Shown here: piece after piece, positions 14,501 through 27,775 of the stretch
How the letters are laid out: every line of letters starts with the position of its first letter
How positions within the stretch are numbered: the stretch's first letter is position 1
Source: Balanoglossus misakiensis
Taxonomy: Eukaryota > Hemichordata
Direction of reading: 5' to 3'
DNA length: 64,000 nt
Assembly: GCA_040954595.2 (NCBI GenBank)
Contig: CM082591.2
Coordinates: forward strand, 5,208,001-5,272,000
Notes under the pieces: generated by a model
Seen by the model: the letters and a program-made list of their open reading frames with translations, nothing else
What the model was told of the DNA's origin: nothing
The model's database searches: none
Position numbers and translations under genes: made by a program

Positions 14501-17500
14501 AACAACAAACCACTTTTTCTGAATAGAAGCAAAAATGTCATAGCCATTGTATGTACAAAGACCAAGGCATAGAATCTCCTTCGACGAGATATACAATGGT
14601 AGAAAGCTATCACGCGAGGTTTTGACACTAATCAATTGTCGCCGTTTTTATAAATGGCTTTTATGGGCACTTTGTACCATGTGGTTGACAAAGATACATG
14701 GCTCACTAATTTTACAACTATCCAGAGAAATGAGGGTTGTCCGCAAATAAATACAATTTGATGTCAGGGTTACAAAACACTTCGCGGTTTATGGCAAAAC
14801 ACGGGTACTTGTGTTAATGGTATTATCTCCTCATTGCAAAGCCATCTCTCCATTGTAAATGTCGGTTCCAGCCCACATTAGGGAGCAACGACACAGCTCA
14901 ATGGGAAAACATGAAAAGCCGGGTTGAGACGATACAAGAGGATTCCAGACAAAAAAAATGTTATTACAAGCAGCGAATGATTTATGTAAGGAGCAGTTCG
15001 TCGACAAACACTCTTTGTGATATGTTTGTTCGATATAGTTGTCGCCGCTGTTAACAAAAGACGGTCTCCATTCGGTCACACGCACAAACATGTAGTTTTT
15101 TTCTACAGACATGCCGACCGCGGCCGCTACAACTTGTTTGCCACATTTTCAGCTTGAGTTCTATCTATTTTTGTGTTGCCGGGGTAACCAGGCCAGAATT
15201 CAGTCGAGACCTGATGATGTTGATTTTGTCGAAGTTCCTCAGACTGCTTACGCTTTATTTTGGCTAAATTGATAAACTCTGATGAGTCAGCTCAAATCCA
15301 GCTCGGGCTAAATAAGGACACGGCCAATAATTGTAAACAAGTGTACGTCGAACGATTAGAGGCCGGCGTTCAGATTTTATTGAGATAACATCCACAGCCT
15401 GGTGATACCGCAGTGCCTTGTAAGCCAGCGGCTATTTCTAACTGTTTGGTGAAAGATCAAACAAACAAAGCCGGCAAAGCAAAACTGTTGACAGTTTCAA
15501 ATGTGGTCTTCAGGGATTAAGACCTACTCATGCGAACCTGTACAAAGTTCTCCGGGAGAGTGGCTAATCCTATAAATTACGTTTGGAAAACACGGTAGCT
15601 TTGAAATCAGCTGCCTGTAAGCTTCCTACTGTTTGCTTTATGAATACGGTGTTTGGCGAATTGGGACATCATGAATACAACATTATAAAGCAGTTGAAAA
15701 TGTCGAGTGGACTGTTTTTGTTTACGCGATTCTCTTCGAGGTGAACTTATTAATCAAGATGGTTCCTTCACATGCCAGCACTTAAGACAAGAATGCTCTC
15801 GTGTCAGAACGCTTTATTTCTAGTCAGTGGACATGAAAAAGGCATTTTGGTTGTGCAAGGAATTCGGGTATGGACGTAAATCAAGGTTTGCGATGTTTCC
15901 ACTGTTGACGCGCAGAGCTCGCTTACGTTTTGGGTAAATGTCGGGTGCGTAGGCAGAGCACTGCAGGTGCCGTGATATACACGTTGAGGATTGGGCGATA
16001 GAGAGATCATCTATCGATGTCCGTGAAATAATACGTTCCCTTCCAAGGAATTTTGGCAGACCTGAATTCGATACAGATGAACACAGTTCTCTGTCCACGC
16101 ACACAGCAGTTGTTGTTGTTGACAGACAGTTCGCTTTCAGTACGTATGAATAAGCTAATACAGAACATATGTACAGCCGTATACTGGAATGAACCCAAGT
16201 TAAAGTGTCGCCAAAAATCAAGAACATTTTAAAAAGAGACATTTCACTTACAGTGACTACAGAATGTCTGCTTTCCACCTGTGTTTCGGGCGCCTAAATA
16301 TCTGAATTGCAGTGGGGATCGGTGTCGGCTGCCCAGTACCGGTCGACTGCACTGGTCGACTTTCTTCCCTCTCTGGAACGAGCCTGACTGAACTCCCTCC
16401 GATAGCTTCTTCGCGGTCTTATCTCTGCCCTTCGGTTGAACTCTGCGAATGTATCGCCGGGGCTTCCTTAAGGAGGCCCGCCGCCACAATGAATCCAGCG
16501 AGGGAGAATTATCACGCCTGATCCGGCAAATGCGGTAGAGGCTGATTGATAATGATGAGCACGTTCCACTTATGAATATATCGCGCGCGCACCAGTAATG
16601 AATCGACCGGGTTGGCATGGATTTGTGTTTCCATAGCAACCTCGGGAGGTAGCGACTCGGTGTAAAGACACGCATGTACACTTAATGTCTAAATTAATTC
16701 TAGCCTTTTATGCGATTATTGATGTGTATGTGTGCATATATAATGCGCACTGGAGAATATTTCTACACATCTGGCTTTTTCCCATGGTGACGTCACACGG
16801 CAAGTTACATTGACCATCAGTCAACACTGTTATTTTTGCTGCTTTGCAAAAGCAGAGATGAACACTAGAATTTACATTCCTATTTCAGGCTGTCTTACTA
16901 ATATATCCCTGTAGATGAAAACAGTTTTCGCCAGATCCATGGAATGTCTATGTCAATTTATACAAGCGCAAACCTGCTCGATAGATCAACAATTCTTTCT
17001 TTCTTAGTACATGTAGAAACAATTTTACCTTTTCACTTACACATTTCTTATCCTTCAATTTTACGATATCAATCGGCACTTTTTCGAAAGTGGTCCCCAC
17101 AGTCAAAATATTTTTAGAACTCAAATTCGTAAATTCCTTCTCATCAATACCGTCCATTGTTCACATCGTTAATAATCGCGCCATGGCACGGTTCATGTCT
17201 TTGCGGTTTTTCTGCTGAGACCGTCAAAGTCGGCCACCCACTCGGAGATGCCCTCGTCTACGCCGAGCCAAATGCAACGGAACGCCCGCCATATTGTAGA
17301 CGCGGCACTCGTTTGTGTACTTTGACGTTCTTGGCGGTTTCGGGTCAGATTTTCCCTTCTAGTCAAAGGAGAGTGGTGAAATCGTACACTGATCGTACAC
17401 AGTCCAGTTATTAACATATCTTTGAACTACCATCGACTGATCTTCACTTCCAACATCATTCATTTGTTACATTTGCTTAGCCATGCACGTGGAACATCTG

Positions 17501-20043
17501 GGTTGTTGTGCCTGTACATGTACTTTGCTAATCTCAATGAGATTCCTTGAGGTCACTGTGACTAGGCACGACCCAGCTGTAGCTCATGTTAGGCAATGCA
17601 TGCTATACAAGAGGCTCGTCAACAGAAGTACCATTAAGGGTTCAATTGAATGGGGCTTTGATTCCATTTAAGATAAAAGGAAACATTGACGCAAAACGAC
17701 CAACGCAATTATTTGATCGCCGGTTAACGGTCATTAGACTTTCGATTTCCCTTTATTTACAAAATCGATGGCATCTTGAAGTTGACGACGAATAATTACT
17801 CAATGACATATACGAAGTGGAAGACGTTGCCTTTAAATGTTTAATGGGCACACAGTGTGTGTGCGCGTGCGTGAGTGTTTGTCGGAATATCCACTCACGT
17901 TCACGTGTAAAACATATAGAAGTGACCATCCAAGATACACATCAAATACTTAGTGTGGAACCGCTTCAACCATATATGTTTCGAAATTCCTCAGTTCAGT
18001 GGCCGATTACCCACAAAGCCAACAGACAGCAACACTGCGCATGCGGTGAACATGATTCAATCGTCAGCCTCGGCATTTGACATAAATTTTCAAGACACCA
18101 CTCAGTGATTGTTGTTTTTGAAAGCCTTTTTGAAAACGCCTGGCACGCAGCATTCCCCGAATAGCTTCTCGTCCCAAATTAAATTCTGTCATCCGCCTTC
18201 ATATCTGGCCAGCGGATCAAGGGTTTTTCACAAGACTTTGTTGATAGAAGGTAAATGACCCCACCGTCCCGAAAGAAACTTATTATATGAAGCACTTCCG
18301 AAGAGGGGTCCCCAGTGACCCAGGTACGGAGAACCTATTAGCTTCACCCAGCGCAGACACGGCGAGCTCTCCAAATACAACTGCCAATTTTCATTACGGA
18401 ACATACCACCGCCTCGCGGGGAGCATTTCGCAGTTAATTTTCTGAAAGGCAAACCTTGTCTCGTTGACATGTACCGAGGAGGCGATATTGGCTGTCTCTT
18501 TGTGAATGGTTGATTTGTGCGAGTCAGCGCTGCGCGACATTCTCAATATTGCAAATGTAAACATTTCAAAACAAGGTGTCCAAGTGTTCAATTTGCATGC
18601 AAACCATCCAAGCACATAATGTATACTCCTCTGTAACATAAGTTCTTCGCCAAATTTGATTCTCCACGTCCTAATGGCTGACATTTTAATGCTACTATTC
18701 AACTTTTCGGTTATATGTTCAGACAGCCAGCGCAGTTCTTTGATTTATAAGCAACTTAAGTGCTCCTTTTCATAGTGTATATGAAAAGACATGGCCGATT
18801 CGCAAAGTGGACTTTTGACTGACTCTGAAATGAATTCTCTGCAATAACAACCGTTTCCCGCCTGAACTACCAAATATTTTTAATTAAAGAACATGGCGTC
18901 GATATCAGCCGAGTGCCATTTGCATCAGTGTGATCCTATACGTCATGACTGGCACTTCGGTCCGATTTAAATCATAATGGAAGTCCGTTCCCGCGGAGAT
19001 AGTACCCTGACCTCTGCTTGACCCCGGAAATCACATCCTCAAATAAGCAGAATTACAGAAACAGTGGGTAACTTATCCCGCGTTGCTTCATGCAGTACTT
19101 GTGCATTGAATTCCCGTTTTAAGAAATCAGGCAAATGGGAAAAATTCTTGTTTTGCAAATGTTAGAATTCATTTATGGAGGGTGGAAATCTCCCAAAATA
19201 ACATGCATGATGGCGATAGGCTGTGCAAGTATCAACCCTTGCAATCTGAGATAAACCAAATAAATCATACATTCGTAAAATTTTACACATTTGACATCGT
19301 GATTGGGTACTTAAAATTTTCATTATACTTCAAAAGAAGAAACAAACATAGTTCACACTTTTCAACTTAGCTTGATTAGCCATAAATCTCACTCGAAAGA
19401 AACTCACAAATCATAGTTAGGTTTTACGGACTATATTATTTTATTTCTTGCTACCAGACGCTCACATTTTCATCTAGCGATGCTATAAAACCTGTTATAA
19501 ACTTGTCACCCAAGTATGTTTGTTCAGTTAAGTCTTTTTCGTCTAATTTCATTGAATTATATTAAGTTAACTGCACATTAACAAAACATGTGTATTCTCC
19601 TTAATTCAGACGATTTACAAACATGTTATGTAAAGTCTACTTGTTTGTGTTGAACTCCTCACGTGTAGAAGTCATTCTAGACAACTTCATTTGCCTGCTT
19701 GCTTTCCGTTATAATACAGATAATATGGCGCCTTCCGTTGCAACCTAGGCAACGCTAATTTGGAAGAAAATTATCCAACGGTCCCGCGTCTCCATGGGTG
19801 GTCTTGATTCTCCAGTGGGAAGAACGAAAAAATTTGATTTCGATGAAGACGTGACTCGATTACTGAATGTAATAAAAATGTTTTGGTTGTGCAGTTTCGT
19901 GTAAATCACATTATCTTGCAGACGTTTTCGGCATATTCAATCACAGCTGACTGTCTCCTGGTGTAAGGTGAGAACAGCTATGGGTAATCCATCATTTTTC
20001 AGGGAATGCGATGAACGAATGGTAATAAACAGAGCTGTCACGA
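8516..20043. other. Gene-free stretch
   Basis: About 11.5 kb without a recognisable exon. It includes AT-rich sections (about 11.9-12.4 kb), isolated CRE-like sites (TGACGTCA near 16788 and 13264), an AP-1-like TGAGTCAGC near 15286 and the microsatellite listed separately. Frames such as 10272-10586 (104 codons, Cys-rich) and 13792-14175 (127 codons, TTG start) have no recognisable domain. Confidence 0.55.
9859..9909. repeat. CTGC/CTGT tetranucleotide microsatellite
   Basis: Alternating TGCC and TGTC tetramers in tandem. It yields Cys/Leu-rich and Gln/Arg-rich open frames on the two strands, which are artefacts of the repeat. Confidence 0.9.
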
Positions 20044-20162
20044 ATGTATGTATGTATGTATGTGTGTATGTATGTATGTGTGTGTGTGTGTATGTATGTA
20101 TGTATATATGTATGGGCATGTGTGTGTATGTGCATAATCTATCTATTTATCTATCTATCTCT
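20044..20162. repeat. TATG/TGTG microsatellite followed by ATCT repeats
   Basis: TATG tetramers interspersed with TG dinucleotides, followed after a short spacer by CTAT/ATCT tetramers. The adjacent open frames (Tyr/Val/Cys/Met-rich) are repeat translations, not genes. Confidence 0.92.
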
Positions 20163-20614
20163 CTGCACCCCAATCCATACTAATTTGTCGATCTCTTTAC
20201 ACTGTCCCAATAACAGATACACTATCCTTTTAAATATCAGTGCACAGGTGGCCACAGAGTTTATAAATAGCAAATAGGCTGAGGTATCGGGTCACAACGC
20301 TCATGGCTGTTTCCTTTACTTTAATTTGCAAGTGAAAGTCCACGCAATCCAATCGCCGAGGATTTGCATAAGGCGCTAGATGCACAACCTCTCGAAATCA
20401 CGGAAGTGGCTGTACCTTCAGGGAAGAAAGTTGGACAAACTCGAACAGTCAAATGAGACTTCAGAGTTTGTAGCTTTCTGCTAAGTTATATAACATTCAG
20501 TGTGTTGTTATTTCCACCTGATGTGATTATTATAATAAATAACAAGGCAGTGAACACTCTGTTTTTTTCTGTTTTCCAGACGACTCCTCACACTGGACCA
20601 GTCCCCGAGTTGAG

Positions 20615-20777
20615 TACAGTGAAACCTGTCTATTAAGGACACCTCTGGGACTGGAAAATGTGTCCTTAATAGACAGGTAATATTCTATTCAAACTGTGAC
20701 TTTTGTGTTGAAAGACCTGTCCTTAATAGAGAGGTGTCCTGATTAGAGAGGTGTCTGTAATGACATGTTTCACTGTA
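20615..20777. mobile_element. pogo/Tigger-like MITE (CAGTGAAAC ends)
   Basis: A 163-bp element bounded by TACAGTGAAAC and GTTTCACTGTA, i.e. CAGT-type terminal inverted repeats flanked by TA. This is the usual signature of pogo/Tigger-type Tc1-mariner derivatives. The interior repeats phrases such as CCTTAATAGA several times in both orientations. It has no coding capacity, so it is non-autonomous. Confidence 0.75.
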
Positions 20778-21178
20778 CTACCTTAATGGTTAACATTTAG
20801 ATCATTCTTCTGTATCAGTCACAGTTGATGCATCTTAAGTCCACGCAATCTTCGCTCCATTTCCTCTATTTTGATTCGAGCCCGTGTGTATCCATTTTAA
20901 GGGGAAATGTGGTCAGCCATCAAAGAATCGTTAAATGATACACTATTGACTGAAGCCGGTCGCATTAGATCAGTCGAGTGGAATTAATTCTGCAATGTAA
21001 ACGCTACGCTGAACCGGGTATACATCAGTGAAGCCAATGGTTTACTTTTCATGGTGCGGTTCTCATATTTTCCCGCCAAAATCTGCAGACTGATAGGCTG
21101 GAAAATTTACTACAATTCTAGTCAAAGTTGGGTGTTTGTTACAAAAAGTAACAATGCATGCATTGTTTGCTGTGATAT

Positions 21179-21300
21179 ACAGTGTAATACAAAGTAACGA
21201 CTATTATTTTCAATGATGTACATTGTAGCAGTTACACTACAGTGTAATACAAAGTAACAACCACATTGTTTGCAATGATGTACATTGTAGCAGTTACACT
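21179..21300. repeat. Two-copy 60-bp tandem repeat
   Basis: A unit beginning ACAGTGTAATACAAAGTAAC and ending GTAGCAGTTACACT occurs twice back to back with a few differences in the middle. The termini are themselves near-complementary (AGTGTAA / TTACACT), so each copy could fold. A third diverged relative may lie just upstream at about 21140-21180. Confidence 0.8.
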
Positions 21301-22934
21301 TAGCGCCTATACTTAATTGTCTTAAGCTGATAGTTTAACTGCTACTACTAGATGGGTGGGATGAAATTCCCCTTGCTCAGAGATACTACAGAGTAGGAGA
21401 TCTCATGGAAAGAAAGAAATACTTAATCGTCTGCTGGCAACTGTGTCATATGGGAGCCATGCCCGCAGCCGAAGACACGACGAAACACACCCTTAACCTG
21501 TGTGTTACTACATATGTGTACTACTTTGTCGATGTGAACTCTGCCGTGTCTTCTCAATTTCTCGCTTGTCATTTTGTCACTCTGACACTGTAAATACATA
21601 TGGATGGGGGTCACCCAAAGACCAATCTGTTCGTTGCTCGACACGGAAAAGTTGAGATTATCGACAGCATTATGTGGGCTTTGCGTTAATGCCAATCATG
21701 CCGGGTTAATCAGTTGAAATATCACGCTGTCAAAACACAGCGCAGTGCGAAGCGTTGTTTTGAAGAATTGATTGCTTAGGTCTTCCACAGAAGGGCTTGC
21801 AACCTCCGATATTTGACCTAGTTTGCGCATGATGTGGAAAAACATTAAATAAGATGAAATATAAATATAATTTGTATATTCAATTATATGTGTATTTTGT
21901 ATTCAGATCGAAATTACCGTATAACAAATATGCGGTCGCTTGGGAGGTTTGCAAGTTAAATTGTTTCCTTCGAGTTCTTGACATTTTTTTTTAAATCCAA
22001 GAAATCTTAGATTAAAATTTCTCTTTCACGAACCATCAAGCTATCTTACATGTAATGTAAGTCATGTTATTTTCTCCTACATACATGGTAAGCGAATCTG
22101 AGTGCATTGATGTATGAATGAATGAAAAGAAAGTTTAGCAGTTTTACTAGCTTCAATATGCGCAGACATAGGCCCTAGTCACATGTGACATTCCAGTACA
22201 GTGGACAACATACTAAGTAAGGTTTTTGTGCCAAGCTTTCCAGTTGCAAAGAGATGATGTCAGCATACCTCGTTCAGAACAACCTTACAGCAGGCTTAAT
22301 GCAGTCGCCAGTTTGAATAAGCCTCATTATTTTCCATAAAATGTAGTTTGTGCTGTTTTCTTTTTCCCTTTCCGTTTAAAAGAAATATCCTGCCAGGCAC
22401 GTATTAAATGTCGAATCTGGCTGACGACAGAGACTGGATTGGATTAATACCTGCGGTCGGCTAATCAAAGATAATTTAATCCTGACATGGGGACTAGTAA
22501 ACAAACTAGTTCTGAGAGAGATTTAATCTTTTTCTGGCGCTACCGCCGTTCTCTGAATAGAGTTACGTGCTTCGTTCCGTATTTTGTTGGCAACCGTGAG
22601 TTGAAGCAGCACGTGTGTACCGTCTGGCGCTCAGATTGGAAACCGGTTTGGGCGCCAAACACGAAAACAGCGACCTTGGTGCCGTATCGCAAATGCGTTC
22701 TGGCATTCTTCTAAATTAAAAACAAAAAAATAACGTAGGTTGAAGCCACGTGTCAGATTACCTGTCCGATTCGCAATGCTCTGTTTGCTTCTCGAACAAC
22801 GGGCGATGACGCCGACAGAAAAAATAAGCTGAGATTCGCCTGTACATAATAATCCACCCATCTACAGTTGCACCTCTAGGTGGCGCTACCGATATTTTTT
22901 TTTAAGGATATGCATCCTTATCATAAGGCTAGCA

Positions 22935-23056
22935 CCCTCGGGCAGCCATCATGAATTTAAACTCAAAGCGAGGCTAATAGGGAAACTCCATGTGATTGGT
23001 CAACTTGTTCCCAATGGCCTCGCTTTGACTTCAAAACCATGTTGGCTGCCTGAGGG
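22935..23056. mobile_element. Foldback MITE beside the minisatellite
   Basis: Arms at about 22935-22981 and 23011-23056 are inverted copies (CCCTC.GGCAGCCA, CAAAGCGAGGC) with several mismatches, separated by about 30 bp. The structure fits a small non-autonomous foldback transposon. It ends about 70 bp before the first minisatellite unit. Confidence 0.7.
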
Positions 23057-23123
23057 ACTTATGAAAGGGGTGTTAACCAAAACCACCACCCACACCACCA
23101 TCATCATGGAACAAAAGTAACAG

Positions 23124-26100
23124 TTCTTTACTTTGACAATAAAATGTAAGGACCTCCCTAGTTCTGTACTTTGACAATAAAATGTCAAGACCCCCCAGTT
23201 CTGTTCTTTGACAATAAAATGTCAAGACCCCCCAGTTCTGTACTTTGACAATAAAATGTCAAGACCTCCCTAATTCTGTAGTTTGACAATAAAATGTCAA
23301 GACCCCCCAGTTCTGTTCTTTGACAATAAAATGTCAAACCCCCCAGTTTTGTTCTTTGACAATAAAATGTCAAGCCCCCCCCCCCCCCCCCCCCCCCCCG
23401 TTCTGTCAAAGAACAGAACTGGGGGGTCTTTGACAATAAAATGTCAAGACCCCCCAGTTCTGTTCTTTGACAATAAAATGTCAAGACCCCCCAGTTCTGT
23501 ACTTTGACAATAAAATGTCAAGCCCCCTATTTCTGTACTTTGACAATAAAATGTCAAGCCCCCTAATTCTGTAGTTTGACAATAAAATGTCAAGACCCCC
23601 TAATTCTGTACTTCAACAATAAAATGTCAAAACCCCCCAAATTCTGTACTTTGACAATAAAATGTCAAGACCCCCAAGTTCTGTACTTTGACAATAAAAT
23701 GTCAAGACCTCCCCCCCAATTCTGTACTTTGACAATAAAATGTCAAGACCCCCAAGTTCTGTTCTTTGACAATAAAATGTCAAGACCCCCAGTTCTGTTC
23801 TTTGACAATAAAATGTCAAGCCCCCTATTTCTGTACTTTGACAATAAAATGTCAAGACCTCCCCTCCAATTCTGTACTTTGACAATAAAATGTCAAGACC
23901 CCTAATTCTGTACTTTGACAATAAAATGTCAAGACCCCCTAATTCTGTACTTTGACAATAAAATGTCAAGACCCCCAAGTTCTGTTCTTTGACAATAAAA
24001 TGTCAAGACCTCCCCCCCAATTCTGTACTTTGACAATAAAATGTCAAGACCTCCCCCCCCCCCCAATTCTGTACTTTGACAATAAAATGTCAAGACCCCT
24101 AATTCTGTACTTTGACAATAAAATGTCAAGACCCCCCAGTTCTGTTCTTTGACAATAAAATGTCAAGACCCCCTATTTCTGTACTTTGACAATAAAATGT
24201 CAAGCCCCCTAATTCTGTAGTTTGACAATAAAATGTCAAGACCCCCTAATTCTGTATTTTGAAGTAAAGAACCCCTTTATTCTGTACTTCGACAATAAAA
24301 AGTCAAGACCCCCTAATTCTGTACTTCAACAATAAAATGTCAAAACCCCCCAAATTCTGTACTTTGACAATAAAATGTCAAGACCTCCCCCCCCCCCCCC
24401 CAATTCTGTACTTTGACAATAAAATGTCAAGACCCCCAAGTTCTGTTCTTTGACAATAAAATGTCAAGACCCCCTAGTTCTGTTCTTTGACAATAAAATG
24501 TCAAGCCCCCTATTTCTGTACTTTGACAATAAAATGTCAAGACCTCCCCCCCCCCAATTATGTACTTTGAAAATAAAATGTCAAGACCCCTAATTCTGTA
24601 GTTTGACAATAAAATGTCAAGACCCCTAATTCTGTACTTTGACAATAAAATGTCAAGACCCCCAAGTTCTGTTCTTTGACAATAAAATGTCAAGCCCCCT
24701 ATTTCTGTACTTTGACAATAAAATGTCAAGACCCCCAAGTTCTGTTCTTTGACAATAAAATGTCAAGCCCCCTATTTCTGTACTTTGACAATAAAATGTC
24801 AAGACCTCCCCCCAATTCTGTACTTTGACAATAAAATGTCAAGACCCCTAATTCTGTACTTTGACAATAAAATGTCAAGACCCCCAAGTTCTGTTCTTTG
24901 ACAATAAAATGTCAAGCCCCCTATTTCTGTACTTTGACAATAAAATGTCAAGACCCCCAAGTTCTGTTCTTTGACAATAAAATGTCAAGCCCCCTATTTC
25001 TGTACTTTGACAATAAAATGTCAAGACCTCCCCCCAATTCTGTACTTTGACAATAAAATGTCAAGACCCCTAATTCTGTACTTTGACAATAAAATGTCAA
25101 GACCCCCAAGTTCTGTTCTTTGACAATAAAATGTCAAGCCCCCTATTTCTGTACTTTGACAATAAAATGTCAAGACCCCCAAGTTCTGTTCTTTGACAAT
25201 AAAATGTCAAGCCCCCTATTTCTGTACTTTGACAATAAAATGTCAAGACCTCCCCCCCCCAATTCTGTACTTTGACAATAAAATGTCAAGACCCCTAATT
25301 CTGTTCTTTGACAATAAAATGTCAAGACCCCCAGTTCTGTTCTTTGAAAATAAAATGTCAAGCCCCCTATTTCTGTACTTTGACAATAAAATGTCAAGAC
25401 CCCCAGTTCTGTTCTTTGACAATAAAATGTCAAGCCCCCTATTTCTGTACTTTGACAATAAAATGTCAAGACCTCCCCCCCAATTCTGTACTTTGACAAT
25501 AAAATGTCAAGACCCCTAATTCTGTACTTTGACAATAAAATGTCAAGACCCCCAAGTTCTGTTCTTTGACAATAAAATGTCAAGCCCCCTATTTCTGTAC
25601 TTTGACAATAAAATGTCAAGACCCCCAGTTCTGTTCTTTGACAATAAAATGTCAAGCCCCCTATTTCTGTACTTTGACAATAAAATGTCAAGACCTCCCC
25701 CCCAATTCTGTACTTTGACAATAAAATGTCAAGACCCCTAATTCTGTACTTTGACAATAAAATGTCAAGACCCCCCAATTCTGTACTTTGACAATAAAAT
25801 GTCAAGCCCCCTAATTCTGTACTTTGACAATAAAATGTCAAGACCTCCCCCCAAATTCTGTACTTTGACAATAAAATGTCAAGACCCCTAATTCTGTACT
25901 TTGACAATAAAATGTCAAGACCTCCCCCCCAATTCTGTACTTTGACAATAAAATGTCAAGACCCCTAATTCTGTACTTTGACAATAAAATGTCAAGACCC
26001 CTAATTCTGTACTTTGACAATAAAATGTCAAGACCCCCAAGTTCTGTTCTTTGACAATTAAATGTCAAGACCCCCAGTTCTGTTCTTTGACAATAAAATG

Positions 26101-26247
26101 TCAAACCCCCAGTTCTGTACTTCGACAATAAAAAGTCAAGACCCCCTAATTCTGTACTTCAACAATAAAATGTCAAAACCCCCCAAATTCTGTACTTTGA
26201 CAATAAAATGCCAAGACCCCCCCCCCCTAGTTCTGTTCTTTGACTAA
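23124..26247. repeat. 3.1-kb minisatellite, ~38-bp unit with hairpin and AATAAA
   Basis: Roughly 80 tandem units of 36-45 bp. The core is TTTGACAATAAAATGTCAAG, followed by a C-rich run and TTCTGT(A/T)CTTTG. TTGACA and TGTCAA are perfect complements 6 nt apart, so every unit can form a hairpin, and the canonical AATAAA overlaps its loop. The C run varies from 4 to 25 (longest 23375-23399). Just after the longest run, at about 23407-23431, a piece of a unit is inverted. Open frames crossing the array on both strands (up to 245 codons at 25170-25907, minus) arise because many units keep frame and lack stops; I do not regard them as genes. Confidence 0.95.
24539..25912. repeat. 222-bp higher-order repeat within the minisatellite
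   Basis: The long-C variant AAGACCTCCCCCC recurs at about 24539, 24801, 25023, 25245, 25468 and 25690, i.e. every 222-223 bp after a first interval of 262. Between these marks the unit variants follow the same order (TAATTCTGTAC, AAGTTCTGTTC or AGTTCTGTTC, TATTTCTGTAC), giving about six monomers per block. This indicates recent amplification of blocks, not only of monomers. Confidence 0.85.
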
Positions 26248-26465
26248 CAAATTTGCCATGCCCTCACCTAGATGTGTATTATGACTGACAATATTATGTC
26301 ATGCCCTTCTCCAGTTTTGACTATGATAATAAAATGTGCCAAACTAGTATTGTAATTTTCTGCCCTGACCCATTTCTGTTCCACGCTTACAAACAATTCA
26401 TGCCCAACCTCAGTAAAATGCCATGCCGTGTACTATGTGACAATAACCTGTCATGTCTAAAATGG
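26248..26465. repeat. Decayed edge of the minisatellite
   Basis: Fragments such as GACTGACAATATTATGTCATG, GATAATAAAATGTGCC and TGTGACAATAACCTGTCATG match the array core with many substitutions and wider spacing. These look like old, diverged units at the right flank, while the centre of the array is homogeneous. Confidence 0.6.
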
Positions 26466-26852
26466 TCACCCCTTGAGACTGATGCGGCATTAACACTAGG
26501 ACGTGTACTGATCTGAGTGAATCAGATCCCGTAAGGAGTACGGTGCCCAGAGTACACATGTCCCAGTAGAAAACGCCGAGTTTAAATTGCTAAATCTGAG
26601 ATCTCCCCCACGCCCGCCAAGGTCTTGCTCTCCGAAAAATAGGAGAATGTTACGAACGAATGAACACGTGCACACCAGAACTGCCCTTCGCAATAAATAA
26701 TAAAAAACACAGACTAAGTCGGCGAAGTCTTTACACGACATGTTCTCCATGCGAGGAGCCATTTTCATCTGAGTTTGCATACCACGCGTCACGATTAGTC
26801 ACGCCTTCCAACCTCGTTCGCGGATTACTTCCTATCGTTGTAGTAAGCTAGT

Positions 26853-26887
26853 CTCGGTTACCCAGACTCCTCTGCTGGGTAACCGAG
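26853..26887. repeat. Perfect 13-bp hairpin
   Basis: CTCGGTTACCCAG at 26853-26865 and CTGGGTAACCGAG at 26875-26887 are exact complements with a 9-nt loop. It stands alone between the minisatellite and the methyltransferase gene. The function is unknown. Confidence 0.7.
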
Positions 26888-27775
26888 TACGAGCCTGAGT
26901 GATTATACAAGCTCCACCCCAATCATGGAAAATTGGCAGTTTCTCTTGCTATAGGATTTCTCGGTCTGAGAATCAGGGGGGAATTGGATTTCCATAGATC
27001 CGAGTGTTGTGTAGGGCATTGACCTAGTATTTCCGTGACAAAAAATAACAGAACTGCATGGAAAATTGACAATTAAACCGAAAAAAGTCAATAAGCAAAA
27101 AGGGGAAAGCCATGACCTACCAGACATCATACGCTTTTCCAGCTAACCATACGGCCTACTTATAACAACAAGCCTTTCAGCCATCATTAAAATAATATTT
27201 ATTTCTTTAAAAAACGCTTTCCATATTAATACATCTCAAAGCCCTGGAACAAAAGGATAATAGTAAACGGACAATCATAATATAGTTAAAATCGTCATTT
27301 TCTGAATACAAACGTTTTATGATTCGACTTAAAAACATTAAAATTCTTACAACAACGGAGTAAAATGGGCACCTTACTGAGACTATGATCTAAGATAATC
27401 TAACTTGAGACATTAACCGTACCGCGTAAAATTTGTTCACAAAGGATACCCCGATTATCAGCTGTGAATTAACAATGATTAAAGCCGACTATTGACGGAC
27501 TCCACAACTGGATACATGTACATCGTCGCACGCGATCGCTAACATGTTTATTTGTTTGTGTGTTTGTTTTGTTTTTGGAGAATTCCCGAGTTTACCAAAG
27601 TGCTTTATTTACATTGAGTGTCTCACTTTATATATAAAGTCAAAATATGCAAATGTATGTTTAAACCGACCAGTAATAACATTAAAACAACGTTTTCTTT
27701 ATAGTACACAACTAGATGCAAAGAATTAGCTTAGTCTGGTCCTAACTGACATTATGGTAGGCCTAATGCATTAAC
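26888..27775. other. Spacer and probable 3' UTR of the methyltransferase
   Basis: No exon is seen. For the minus-strand methyltransferase this is downstream sequence. A TTTATT near 27200 (AATAAA on the minus strand) is a possible polyadenylation signal, about 570 bp past the stop codon. Confidence 0.4.

Noticed and set aside
25170-25907. A 245-codon minus-strand open frame, and similar frames on both strands of the minisatellite
   Set aside because: They are translations of the tandem unit (repeating LTFYCQSTELGG-type blocks); frames exist on both strands and break wherever a unit changes length. No start context or splice evidence.
23124-26247. CRISPR array (regular ~38-bp repeats)
   Set aside because: There are no unique spacers: the whole unit is repeated with minor variants. 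The context is a eukaryotic intron-bearing genome with no Cas genes.
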